Source of the DNA: UBA4971 sp029551185
GTDB taxonomy: Bacteria; Bacillota; SHA-98; UBA4971
Direction of reading: 5' to 3'
NCBI GenBank assembly: GCA_035593725.1
Contig: DAOSZN010000011.1
Location: forward strand, 1 to 64,000
DNA: 64,000 bases
The notes under the pieces are model-generated. The model made no database searches. It was not told the DNA's origin and worked only from the letters and a program-made list of their open reading frames with translations. The translations under genes were made by a program, and so were the position numbers. This document shows positions 51,177 through 60,028 of the stretch, piece after piece (position 1 is the first letter of the stretch; every line of letters starts with the position of its first letter).

Positions 51177-52319
51177 TCAGTCATCAGCCTGTTCCTTAGG
51201 ATTAATGGCGCTGTCTCTCTTCTCCAAGAGCTCCCGAATTTCTTTAGTCTTAGCTTGCTGCTCCTTGACATCATCATCAGAGCCTACGGTTTTTAGAAGA
51301 GACTCAAGACGGACATGAAGCAGAATGTCCAGCCCGCCGTATTCCGAAGCGGCTTTGAATTCATTTGCAGCAAGCTCCCGTGAACCTCCGTCCCTATATG
51401 CCAACCCCAAAAGGAGTCTCAAATATGGATCCTCAGGCCGCAAACTGACAGCCTTCTTTAAAGCTTCAATAGCTTGTTCCGTGTCACCTTTGGCCGTGTA
51501 AGCCTGGGCAGCACCTACGTAGAGATAAGCGTTATCCGGATCCATGGTTATTGCGGAATTGTATTCAAGAATTGCCTCGTCATAGTCGTTTTCCTGAAGT
51601 TTTCTGAGCGCCCTTAACTCAGCGTCACGGAGTTCTATGTTTGCCTCGCTACGAAGTCCTTCAAGCCAATTAGACAACGCATCTTGCTCTGCTTTCGTTC
51701 TGAGTCTTGTCTCAATTTCAGAGCGCTTTTCGTCAAACTCTTCGCCTTCTGCAGGTTTTCCGGTTTCTTCTGTATAAGCCTTCTTGACCTCGTCTTCAGA
51801 TACTGTAACTCCTGCTTGAACTTTGGCGAACAGTTTCTGGATTGTCAAACGGTCTTTTATCAGAGTTTTAAACTGAGCTGCTGTGATATTGTTCGCGGCA
51901 AGCGCGTCACGGAAAGCCTCCTTGCTGGGAAAGGCCTCTTCCTGTAACTTAAACTCAGCTTCAATTTCTTTTGATGAGATGCGAATCTTCTCTTTCTGTG
52001 CAGCCTCTGTAATCAATGCAGTATTAATAAACTGATCAAGTAAAGAGGCGCGAATAGGCCCTATTGTCTCAGGAAGCACCCTTCCTGTGTACTCGTACTC
52101 GGAAAGAAGCGCATTTCTGTACCCTTGCTCAAAAGCTTCTCTGGTTATCGGTTTCCCGTTGACTATAGCGATAACCCCGTAGCCGTCTGCAGAAGGCTCT
52201 CGGACAAACACTGAGCCTGTATATAGCAACCCTCCTACGAAGGCAATGGCTAGAACGATAACTAAAACCTTAGTGATTTTGGCACCTTTTTTTCCACGAA
52301 AGCCCTTGAACAAGGGCAT
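51177..52319 (-). CDS. Membrane-anchored SurA_N-TPR protein
   Basis: The 380 residues comprise a basic head, one membrane segment (VLVIVLAIAFVGGLLYTGSVF), a SurA/PrsA-like N-terminal chaperone domain (IAIVNGKPITREAFEQGYRN, LLDQFINTALITEAAQKEKI, EDEVKKAYTEETGK), and three TPR units (about 235-340: YDEAILEYNSAITMDPDNAYLY, EQAIEALKKAVSLRPEDPYL). No PPIase domain is visible. It is probably extracytoplasmic, helping protein folding or assembly. ATG 52319 directly follows AGGGGGAG. It lies between the MBL gene and hisS. Confidence 0.82.
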   Translation of the reverse strand: MPLFKGFRGKKGAKITKVLVIVLAIAFVGGLLYTGSVFVREPSADGYGVIAIVNGKPITREAFEQGYRNALLSEYEYTGRVLPETIGPIRASLLDQFINTALITEAAQKEKIRISSKEIEAEFKLQEEAFPSKEAFRDALAANNITAAQFKTLIKDRLTIQKLFAKVQAGVTVSEDEVKKAYTEETGKPAEGEEFDEKRSEIETRLRTKAEQDALSNWLEGLRSEANIELRDAELRALRKLQENDYDEAILEYNSAITMDPDNAYLYVGAAQAYTAKGDTEQAIEALKKAVSLRPEDPYLRLLLGLAYRDGGSRELAANEFKAASEYGGLDILLHVRLESLLKTVGSDDDVKEQQAKTKEIRELLEKRDSAINPKEQADD

Positions 52320-52373
52320 CTCCCCCTATCTTCAACACTATGTTGTGAGTCTATCTCACTTTCCACCTGGTTG

Positions 52374-53000
52374 TCAACGGCTGAAACCGGCCCGCTCCCA
52401 GCCAATAGTAGTGAACGGACCATGGCCCGGATAAATCAATGTTTCATCAGGAAGGACAAGGAGCTTTTCTTCAATGGATTCCATAAGCTCATCATAAGAT
52501 CCGCCGGGCAAGTCCGTACGGCCAATCCCTCCTTGGGCAAAAATCACATCTCCTGAAAAAACTACGCCTTCTCCCAAGAGCGAAATGCTGCCCGGGGTAT
52601 GACCCGGAGTATGCAATACCCTAAGGCATACACCACCTGCATACAGCGTGTCTCCTTCAGCAAGGAGCAAGTCTGCAGGCGGACTTGTCTTGCCCTTAGC
52701 GAAACTAGAGAAAGCAGGTGAAAGATTGAGAGTAGGGTCTTCAAGCGCAGGCGCGTCTTCTGCACCTATAGCAATAATAGCCCCTGTTGCTTCTGCCAAT
52801 GCCTTGTTCGCTGCTATGTGGTCCACGTGTCCGTGGGTATTTGCGATTATCTTGCATATTAGGCCTTCCGCCTTCAGTTTTTCCAGTATCCGATCGGCAT
52901 CGTCTCCCGGATCAATAACTATTGCTTCCTTTGATGTTTCACACCCTACAATATAGCAATTAGTCCCAAACGCTCCGACACGGATTGTGCTAATGATCAT
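52374..53000 (-). CDS. YqgX-like MBL-fold metallohydrolase
   Basis: Glyoxalase II-type metallo-beta-lactamase fold of 208 residues. Metal ligands are THGHVDH, LHTPGHTPGS, FSGDVIF and YPGHGP. It lacks the C-terminal substrate domain of true hydroxyacylglutathione hydrolase, so the thiol ester it cleaves is not known. ATG at 53000 follows AAAGGAG. It lies between dtd and the SurA_N-TPR gene. Confidence 0.9.
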   Translation of the reverse strand: MIISTIRVGAFGTNCYIVGCETSKEAIVIDPGDDADRILEKLKAEGLICKIIANTHGHVDHIAANKALAEATGAIIAIGAEDAPALEDPTLNLSPAFSSFAKGKTSPPADLLLAEGDTLYAGGVCLRVLHTPGHTPGSISLLGEGVVFSGDVIFAQGGIGRTDLPGGSYDELMESIEEKLLVLPDETLIYPGHGPFTTIGWERAGFSR

Positions 53001-53172
53001 GAATTCGGCAACTCCTTTCCTGTCCCCTGTAATGATTCCGATCTCTGGAGTCCGGAGAACTTGAAGTCACCATAGGCGCGCCGTGGATGTTCTTTATGTT
53101 AATGGTACAGCAATACTGCCTGAACGCCTGGATTAGGCATGAAGGCACACAAGCGGCGCAAGCGACAATAAC

Positions 53173-53622
53173 CTAGAATAGTTTGTCGCTGTCAAGCAGT
53201 ATGGTGACCGGACCGTCATTTTCTACAGATACAGTCATCATGGCTTGGAATCTTCCGGTCTCAACTGAGAGGCCGGCGCCTCTGAGTCTCCTTACATATT
53301 CTTCGTACATTTCCAAGGCTTTCTCCGGAGACGCAGCATGGCTGAAGCTGGGTCGTCTGCCTCTGCGACAGTCGCCCCACAAGGTGAATTGGGAGACTAC
53401 AAGCACTTGTAAATTCAGTTGCAAGACGGACAGATTCATCTTTCCGCTATCGTCTTCGAAGATCCGAAGATTGGCAACCTTATCAACCAGGTACCTTAAA
53501 TCATCAAGAGAATCGTCTTCTCCGACGCCGAGAAAAACCACCAGCCCCGGCCCGATCTCCCCTACTATTTCATCCTGGACCGTAACTTTGGCAGACTTTA
53601 CTCTCTGGACTACAGCTCTCAT
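53173..53622 (-). CDS. dtd: D-aminoacyl-tRNA deacylase
   Basis: Removes D-amino acids mischarged on tRNA. The 149 residues show MRAVVQRVKSAKVTV, the active-site SQFTLWGDCRRGRRPSF and the Gly-cisPro motif ENDGPVTILLDS. ATG at 53622 is preceded by AAAGTGAGA; a TTG one codon earlier is rejected. It follows rel by 33 bases, the usual order in Bacillota. Confidence 0.96.
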   Translation of the reverse strand: MRAVVQRVKSAKVTVQDEIVGEIGPGLVVFLGVGEDDSLDDLRYLVDKVANLRIFEDDSGKMNLSVLQLNLQVLVVSQFTLWGDCRRGRRPSFSHAASPEKALEMYEEYVRRLRGAGLSVETGRFQAMMTVSVENDGPVTILLDSDKLF

Positions 53623-53655
53623 CAATATCTCACTTTCTATCGGAGGAGACGGAAT

Positions 53656-55842
53656 TTAGCTTGACACCGACTTCTCCAGATGCAGGCCTATCTGTTGCAC
53701 TCTGCGGACTGCTGTTACACCCTTAATGCGCTTGATCCTTTCTATTACGGAATTCAAATGGTCAGCGCCGGTTGTCTCCACCACCATATTGACAATGGCA
53801 ATGTCATCCTTAGTTGTCTTAGCGTTTACAGCGCTAATATTCGCGCGAAGCCCTGTGACTGCATTCATAATATTTGTCAAAAGTGCAACTCTGTCCATAG
53901 CCTCGATTTCGAGTTCCACAGGATATGAGTTCTCCGCGTCAAATTCCCACTCAATTTCTATGCAACGTTCAGGGGACGTTTTGAGCCAGGCAATATTCGG
54001 ACAATCCCGCCTGTGCACTGAAATTCCCTTGCCTCTGGTGATATAACCTATGACCTCATCTCCTGGGATGGGGTTGCAGCACTTGGCCATCCTAGCTAGG
54101 ACGTTGTCCACACCTTTTACCTTAATTCCCAGGCTTTCCTCAGGTCTCCTTCGCGCAGCGAGCCGAGTCGGTTCTTTTTCTTCTTTTCCCTTCTCAGCCT
54201 TTTCCGGCATAATCCGGCCGACTACAAGGGCTGCTGAAATCTTGTTGTCACCTACTGATGCCAAAAGATCGTCGACGTCCTGAAATCCCAGACGCTTTGC
54301 AGCGACTTGTAGTTTTTCTTCTCTGAGGTTTTCATGAACTTCCAAACCTTGACGTCTTAATTCCTTTTCCAAAAGGTCACGGCCTCTGGGCAGGGACTCG
54401 CTGCGCCGCTCCTCTCTTACCCACTGGCGTATCTTGCTTCTCGCTTTCGATGTTTTGACAAAAGCCAGCCAGTCCAGGCTGGGGCCGGTTTGCCCTTTTG
54501 ATATAACTATTTCCACTATATCGCCGTTGGTAAGTTGATAATCCAGAGGCGCCATTTTCCCGTTGATTCGTGCGCCTACGCACCTATGTCCTATGTCAGT
54601 ATGCACGCTATAAGCAAAATCCACAGGAGTGGATCCCGCAGGCAAGCTTTTCACATCACCCTTTGGGGTAAAAACAAAGACTTCATCTTTGAAAAGGTCG
54701 ATTTTCAAAGTCTCCATGAAGTCATGAACATCCTTCATATCCCTTTGCCATTCCAGCAGCTGCCTGAGCCATGAAAGCTTCTCCTCAAATTCATTGGTGG
54801 CTTGAGTGCCTTCCTTGTATCTCCAGTGGGCAGCTATGCCATATTCGGCAGTTCGATGCATTTCCCAGGTTCGAATCTGAATCTCCAAAGGCTCGCCTTC
54901 AGGTCCTATCACTGTCGTATGAAGGGATTGGTACATGTTTGATTTAGGCATCGCAATATAGTCTTTGAACCGGCCGGGTATTGGTTTCCAAAGGGAATGG
55001 ACTGTGCCCAAAGCTGCATAGCAATCTCTTACGTTGTTTACGATGATTCGAACTGCGATGAGATCATAAATCTCATCAAAGGTCTTGCCCTTTACTCTCA
55101 TCTTCTCGAATATGCTGTAGAAGTGTTTAGCCCGCCCCTGCAATTCGCAAGGAATATTCCCTTCATCAAGGCTCTTTTTGAGGATCTCTTTTGCTTCCTC
55201 AATGAGACCTTCTCGTTCTTTGCGCTTCCTTGAGACTCTTTCGACAAGTTTGTAGTATTCACCCGGCTCCAGGTATCTCAGAGCGAGATCCTCAAGCTCC
55301 CACTTAATCCTCCACATTCCGAGCCTGTGAGCAAGGGGAGCATAGATCTCCAGAGTCTCCCTGGCTATTCTTGCCTGCCTATCCCAGGGAAGATGGCCTA
55401 AAGTTCGCATGTTGTGAAGTCTGTCTGCCAGCTTGATGAGGACTACCCGAATGTCCTGGGCCATTGCCAAGAACATCTTCCTCAAATTCTCCGCCTGCTG
55501 CTCTTCTCTTGACATTAGAGGCACCCTGCCGAGCTTTGTTACTCCGTCGACCAGGAGCCCGATTTCGTCTCCGAACGTTGCCTTAATCTCGGCAAGAGTT
55601 ACATCTGTGTCTTCGATCACGTCGTGGAGCAACCCTGCGGCAATTGTGGTAACGTCCATTTCAAGTTCGGCAAGAATAAGCGCAACCTCGAGAGGGTGAA
55701 AAATGTACCAATCCCCCGAGTCACGTCGCTGGCCTGCGTGTGCACGGGAAGCAAAGTCAAAAGCTTTCATCACAGTATCGAGAGGGGCTGAAGGAGCATA
55801 TTGCTTTACTCTGTCGAGCACATCCTCAATGGTTACTCCCAT
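53656..55842 (-). CDS. rel: Bifunctional (p)ppGpp synthetase/hydrolase Rel
   Basis: Stringent-response enzyme of 728 residues. The HD hydrolase domain is intact (RDSGDWYIFHPLEVA, GLLHDVIEDTD). The synthetase domain has RFKDYIAMPKSNMYQSLHTTV and EIQIRTWEMHRTAEYGIAAHW; TGS (VFTPKGDVKSLPAGSTPVDFAY), a zinc-finger region (CCNPIPGDEVIGYITRGKG) and a C-terminal ACT domain follow. ATG at 55842 follows AGGTGGT. Retained HD residues indicate both synthesis and degradation. Confidence 0.97.
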   Translation of the reverse strand: MGVTIEDVLDRVKQYAPSAPLDTVMKAFDFASRAHAGQRRDSGDWYIFHPLEVALILAELEMDVTTIAAGLLHDVIEDTDVTLAEIKATFGDEIGLLVDGVTKLGRVPLMSREEQQAENLRKMFLAMAQDIRVVLIKLADRLHNMRTLGHLPWDRQARIARETLEIYAPLAHRLGMWRIKWELEDLALRYLEPGEYYKLVERVSRKRKEREGLIEEAKEILKKSLDEGNIPCELQGRAKHFYSIFEKMRVKGKTFDEIYDLIAVRIIVNNVRDCYAALGTVHSLWKPIPGRFKDYIAMPKSNMYQSLHTTVIGPEGEPLEIQIRTWEMHRTAEYGIAAHWRYKEGTQATNEFEEKLSWLRQLLEWQRDMKDVHDFMETLKIDLFKDEVFVFTPKGDVKSLPAGSTPVDFAYSVHTDIGHRCVGARINGKMAPLDYQLTNGDIVEIVISKGQTGPSLDWLAFVKTSKARSKIRQWVREERRSESLPRGRDLLEKELRRQGLEVHENLREEKLQVAAKRLGFQDVDDLLASVGDNKISAALVVGRIMPEKAEKGKEEKEPTRLAARRRPEESLGIKVKGVDNVLARMAKCCNPIPGDEVIGYITRGKGISVHRRDCPNIAWLKTSPERCIEIEWEFDAENSYPVELEIEAMDRVALLTNIMNAVTGLRANISAVNAKTTKDDIAIVNMVVETTGADHLNSVIERIKRIKGVTAVRRVQQIGLHLEKSVSS

Positions 55843-55937
55843 AGATACCACCTATATTCCGGCCGAAATTCACCCATGGGCAGATAACTTAATCAGCTGC
55901 CTTCCGGCTTGTATACTTTTAATCAATTATACATCAA

Positions 55938-57680
55938 TTAAGCCCGATTTTCAGTCATTCTCAAGCCTTTTACATTAAGTTGCGGTTGGATTGTTCCATT
56001 CCATTCGTTAACCTCAATTGTATAAATCAGGTCAATACTCTCTATGTTGTGGGAGTAGAGCTGAGAGGCCAGATGGCCAAGGTCGAATCCTATACCGTCA
56101 TGGACTGCGTCGCCTTGGCAGAGTTTCAGTTTCAAATGTTTACCGCCTTGGCCGACGCCTCGGTAATCTTTCAGCGTGACTCCGGTTGAGAGAAATATGG
56201 GTGTCGGATTAGCAACACCGAACGGCGCCAACATTGAGATTCCCTTTGCGACCTCAAGATCAATCTCATCTAGGGTCAGCTCTTGATCTACGTTGATTTT
56301 CGGCAGAAAATCCTCTTCGCGAAGAACGCTTCGCCCGACCTCATTTATTCCTTGCCTGAATTCGTCGATTGAACGGCGAGATACTAAGACTCCGGCAGCA
56401 TACTTGTGTCCCCCGAAACGCAGGAGAGTATCCCCGCATTCACAAAGCGCTTTGTATAAGTCAAATTCAGGGATACTCCTTCCGGAGCCTTTGCCTTCTT
56501 CGCCATCAAGAGATATCAAGATCGTGGGACGATTGAATTCCTCCACAAGCCTCGACGCTACAATCCCGATTACTCCCGGGTGCCATCCTTCATTCGCCAA
56601 GACAAGGACACTGTCAACAGCTTGGCCGTTGCAGGTCTCAACCATCGAAGACGCTTCCTCGAATATCTGCTGTTCCAGATCTTGTCTTTTTGAGTTTACA
56701 TCATCGAGGAACTTTGCGATATCCATAGCCTTCTCAGGCGAATCAGTCAACAGAAGTTCTACGCAAAGTGAAGCGTCGCGAATCCTTCCTGCTGCATTCA
56801 GACGCGGCGCGATTACAAAACCCACCGTTCCTGCGGTAATTCTACGGTCGGCAAGGCGACATACTTCAATCAGGGACTCCAGCCCCAGGTTCTCGGTTCG
56901 GTTCATTTTTACCAGACCTTGCTTTGCGTATATCCTGTTCTCCCCGGTAAGGGGAGATACGTCAGCAATAGTGCCCAAAGCGACAAGGTCGAGAAGATGG
57001 TCAGGCGGATTGAAGACATGCGGTGTGCCTTTGACAGTCATGAGGAGGGCGCAAGCCAACTTATAGGCTACACCTACTCCTGCAAGATCTCGAAAAGGGC
57101 ACGTGCCTTCATCATTGCGCTTCGGATTAATAACTGCAACAGCGGGAGGAAGCCCTCCATGGGGTTCATGGTGATCTGTAATGATTACGTCTATCCCAAG
57201 GCTCCGCGCAAGCTCAACCTCGGAGAATGCTGTGATACCGCAATCGACTGTAACCAACAGTGATACGCCGTCCCTTGCTGCGCTCCTCATCGCCTCATGG
57301 TTCATGCCGTATCCCTCGTCAACACGGTCAGGGATATAATAGTCTACCCTTGCTCCAAGACCGGTAAGGACATCCATGAGGACACATATGGATGTAATAC
57401 CGTCTACGTCATAGTCACCGTACACTCGGATTTTCTCGCGGTCTTTTATCGCGCGAATCAGTCTCGACACTGCCTTGTCCATATCATCAAGAAGATTTGG
57501 GTCTTCAAGATCAACAAGATCAGCCCGCAGAAACGTTTCCGCGCTCGTTTCGTCCCGGATTCCTCTTTGAGCCATCAAACCCGCGACAAGCGGAGGAATT
57601 CCCAGAGCGTCACTGATAATTCCAGCCTTTGTCCGTGCCTCTTCAGGCATTTCCCGTAATCTCCACACGCAATTGGTCAA
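55938..57680 (-). CDS. recJ: Single-stranded-DNA exonuclease RecJ
   Basis: 5'-3' exonuclease of about 580 residues. DHH motifs: YGDYDVDGITS, VDCGIT, IITDHHEPHG, and the DHHA1 part with GEEGKGSGRSI and RFGGHKYAAGV. TTG at 57680 is chosen because GGGGAG lies 7 bases upstream; a TTG at 57695 sits before this site. It lies upstream of rel, a frequent Bacillota pairing. Confidence 0.93.
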   Translation of the reverse strand: MTNCVWRLREMPEEARTKAGIISDALGIPPLVAGLMAQRGIRDETSAETFLRADLVDLEDPNLLDDMDKAVSRLIRAIKDREKIRVYGDYDVDGITSICVLMDVLTGLGARVDYYIPDRVDEGYGMNHEAMRSAARDGVSLLVTVDCGITAFSEVELARSLGIDVIITDHHEPHGGLPPAVAVINPKRNDEGTCPFRDLAGVGVAYKLACALLMTVKGTPHVFNPPDHLLDLVALGTIADVSPLTGENRIYAKQGLVKMNRTENLGLESLIEVCRLADRRITAGTVGFVIAPRLNAAGRIRDASLCVELLLTDSPEKAMDIAKFLDDVNSKRQDLEQQIFEEASSMVETCNGQAVDSVLVLANEGWHPGVIGIVASRLVEEFNRPTILISLDGEEGKGSGRSIPEFDLYKALCECGDTLLRFGGHKYAAGVLVSRRSIDEFRQGINEVGRSVLREEDFLPKINVDQELTLDEIDLEVAKGISMLAPFGVANPTPIFLSTGVTLKDYRGVGQGGKHLKLKLCQGDAVHDGIGFDLGHLASQLYSHNIESIDLIYTIEVNEWNGTIQPQLNVKGLRMTENRA

Positions 57681-57727
57681 TCTCTCACTCCCCAACTACT
57701 TGTTCCCATTCCTTTAGGCAATTTGCA

Positions 57728-58177
57728 CTACATAGACTCGTCGTCACCGTTTTGGGGTTCAGGAAGAATCTCCATAGAGCGAGTGGCTTCCAATTCAACT
57801 TCAAGAGCTGATACAAGCCGCTTTTCAGTCTCAAGCTCCCTCTTTTTGACATCAATTTCTCCTTTCAGTCTTTCCAGCTCCTGTGATAATCGGAGATTGC
57901 TTTCCTGCGCTTCGCCCAGTTCTTTCCCAATAGTGTCCACTTTTGTGTTACATGACCTAAGTGAAAGCCTGAGTCCGATTTCCCTGACGAAAGTAAAGAG
58001 ACCTACAGCCAGAGCTCCTGCTGCAGCAGAGCCTAAGATTACGATTGCTAAAGAAATATCTGTGAGCTGCCACTTAAAAAATGAGACAGACACCGGAGTA
58101 GAGTTTTGAATGGCAAACATTGCCACAAGAACAGCAAATGCCAACGCTACTATGGCAATGGCAAGCAATGACATCAT
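57728..58177 (-). CDS. LapA-domain membrane protein with coiled coil
   Basis: The 149 residues have two membrane segments (LLAIAIVALAFAVLVAMFAIQN and ISLAIVILGSAAAGALAVGLF) in the DUF1049/LapA arrangement, where the Gln-Asn turn is characteristic, followed by a long coiled coil (about 85-135). LapA relatives organise envelope or lipopolysaccharide assembly factors in Gram-negatives; the role in Bacillota is unknown. Tandem ATGs sit right after AGGAG. It lies between the VWA gene and recJ, a 78-base gap after the former. Confidence 0.8.
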   Translation of the reverse strand: MMSLLAIAIVALAFAVLVAMFAIQNSTPVSVSFFKWQLTDISLAIVILGSAAAGALAVGLFTFVREIGLRLSLRSCNTKVDTIGKELGEAQESNLRLSQELERLKGEIDVKKRELETEKRLVSALEVELEATRSMEILPEPQNGDDESM

Positions 58178-58255
58178 CTCCTAGCTTCAAAAGAATAAAA
58201 GCAGACAGGCATGTTTTTTGGGGATATTCGCCAAGGCCGAGGGGAAATCCTGCCT

Positions 58256-60028
58256 CTAGCGCTTATTGCCTTTGGCGCTTTCTCGCCTTCCTGCTCTCAC
58301 GAGATTTACCAAAATATCCTTGTCAAACTCATCTACTATATAAAGTTTACCATGAGCCACCTCAACAAGGCGAGAAAGAAAATCGCGGTTAGGTTGAAGG
58401 CCTACGCACATAAAGGTAATCTTGTTATCGGCTATGCGTTTTGCAGCTGTGAGAGCATCTCTTGCAGGATCCGCGGTCCAGCGATTCATCGTGGGGATGC
58501 CGTCAGTTATCAGGATGAGGAGAACGTCTTTCAGTTTTTTTGCTTTGATGAAATCCAGCGTGTCAGCAATACCTGCTGCAAGGGGAGTCAGGCCTTGAGG
58601 TTGGATTCTCTGCACTCCTTCTTCAATTGCCTTCTTGCTTCTGGTAGACGTAATGTGGATCTTGACATCGCGTTCTTGGAATGTCAATACGCTTATTTTC
58701 ACTCGACACGCCATAGTCAAGTGGCGTATCAGATACTTGGCCGCTCGAATCCTTCTCCCTACCATACTTGCGCTGGCGTCTATCAAGAGGCAAATTTCCG
58801 GCGGGCGAGTGGGACGACGTCGATAAACGTATATATCTTCACGCAAAAACGGTGATGAACCGGCCCCGTTTATCTGACGTCGGACCAAGGAATTAAGAAC
58901 CGTCTCAGGAACGGCGATAGTGTCACACCATTCTCCTTCGTTGAGTGCTCTTGTGGTTTTTGCAATCCTCGGTGCATCGCCCCGGGTTTTCTTGCGGAAG
59001 CGACCTTCCTCATATTGAGGAAACTTCGTCACTATGGGCATTTTCCTGATGAGGCGTCTAATTGCTGCCTCAATTTCTGAAGCATACGCAGTCAGGATGC
59101 TTTTTACTTCTGTGCCTTTCGGGGTTAGGGCAAACTTGCCCGTCTCACGTCCTATGAGTTGAAAAGAGGTAAGTCTTTCTATGACTTCGTCAAGATCCCC
59201 GACATCTGAACGAATATCCGGTGGAATACCGCCTGATGACGTGAGACTTTCAAGGAGTTTCGCCATATTGACTCTTCCGCCGAATTCCTCTGCCATTGAT
59301 GCCACAGCGTCCACCCGGGATTCTTGATTCAGAGAATTCCAATCGCGGTCAGCAGGCCTTCGACCTGCTTCGTTCAGGTACGAGTCGAAAATACTGGAAT
59401 ACGGAGAAAGATCTGCCTTTCCTTTCCCCTCTAAATGAGATATACGCTCCACCTTGCGGATTTCAACTCCCTGACGCGCAAGTTCCGCTTCTATGGCACT
59501 GACAATATAGAACACAACTGCCAGGCAATTGTCGGGTAACATTGCAGCTAGGTGTACATGGTTATAGTGGGCTTTTCTCAGAGAGAATTTCCTGCCGTAA
59601 TTCAAAGACCCGCTGATCCTGCCTCCACCGCTTCCTGTCTGCATATCAATGAGATCCAAAAGTTCGCCTGCTGTGGGAAACAGAAGCCCTCTGGCATGAT
59701 GAAGCATAGGATTACGGAAATACTCATGCACAGCCTGCTTAATTGCTTCCGCAACTCCCCTGTGATCAATTTCACCGATTTCATGGAAAACATCTATGTG
59801 AAGTATTTCGTTTTTCTTCAACCTTGAATAGAAAGCGCAACCTGCATCCTGATTGATGACAATCTTCACTTCGTCAGGTTCAGCGGGATAAATCACATGT
59901 ACTCTACGGCTGATCACTGTAGTCTCGCCAATCCTGAGCCCTCGTCCCATCCGGAATTCAGTCAGCATCAACTTGACCAGGCGATGACTGTCATATCGTA
60001 AGAAGGCCAAGTGGCGATAATCATTCAT
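58256..60028 (-). CDS. VWA-domain protein, partner of the MoxR-like ATPase
   Basis: The 590 residues have three visible parts: an unrecognised N-terminal half (1-280), a probable winged-helix patch near 285-315 (LIGRETGKFALTPKGTEV), and a C-terminal von Willebrand A domain with a complete MIDAS site: DASAS (417-421), Thr in GLTPLA (about 481) and ITDGIP (about 509). ChlD/CoxE-like VWA proteins serve as substrate adaptors for MoxR/chelatase ATPases. ATG at 60028 overlaps the ATPase stop as ATGA, so the two products are probably made in ratio. The substrate is unknown. Confidence 0.85.
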   Translation of the reverse strand: MNDYRHLAFLRYDSHRLVKLMLTEFRMGRGLRIGETTVISRRVHVIYPAEPDEVKIVINQDAGCAFYSRLKKNEILHIDVFHEIGEIDHRGVAEAIKQAVHEYFRNPMLHHARGLLFPTAGELLDLIDMQTGSGGGRISGSLNYGRKFSLRKAHYNHVHLAAMLPDNCLAVVFYIVSAIEAELARQGVEIRKVERISHLEGKGKADLSPYSSIFDSYLNEAGRRPADRDWNSLNQESRVDAVASMAEEFGGRVNMAKLLESLTSSGGIPPDIRSDVGDLDEVIERLTSFQLIGRETGKFALTPKGTEVKSILTAYASEIEAAIRRLIRKMPIVTKFPQYEEGRFRKKTRGDAPRIAKTTRALNEGEWCDTIAVPETVLNSLVRRQINGAGSSPFLREDIYVYRRRPTRPPEICLLIDASASMVGRRIRAAKYLIRHLTMACRVKISVLTFQERDVKIHITSTRSKKAIEEGVQRIQPQGLTPLAAGIADTLDFIKAKKLKDVLLILITDGIPTMNRWTADPARDALTAAKRIADNKITFMCVGLQPNRDFLSRLVEVAHGKLYIVDEFDKDILVNLVRAGRRESAKGNKR

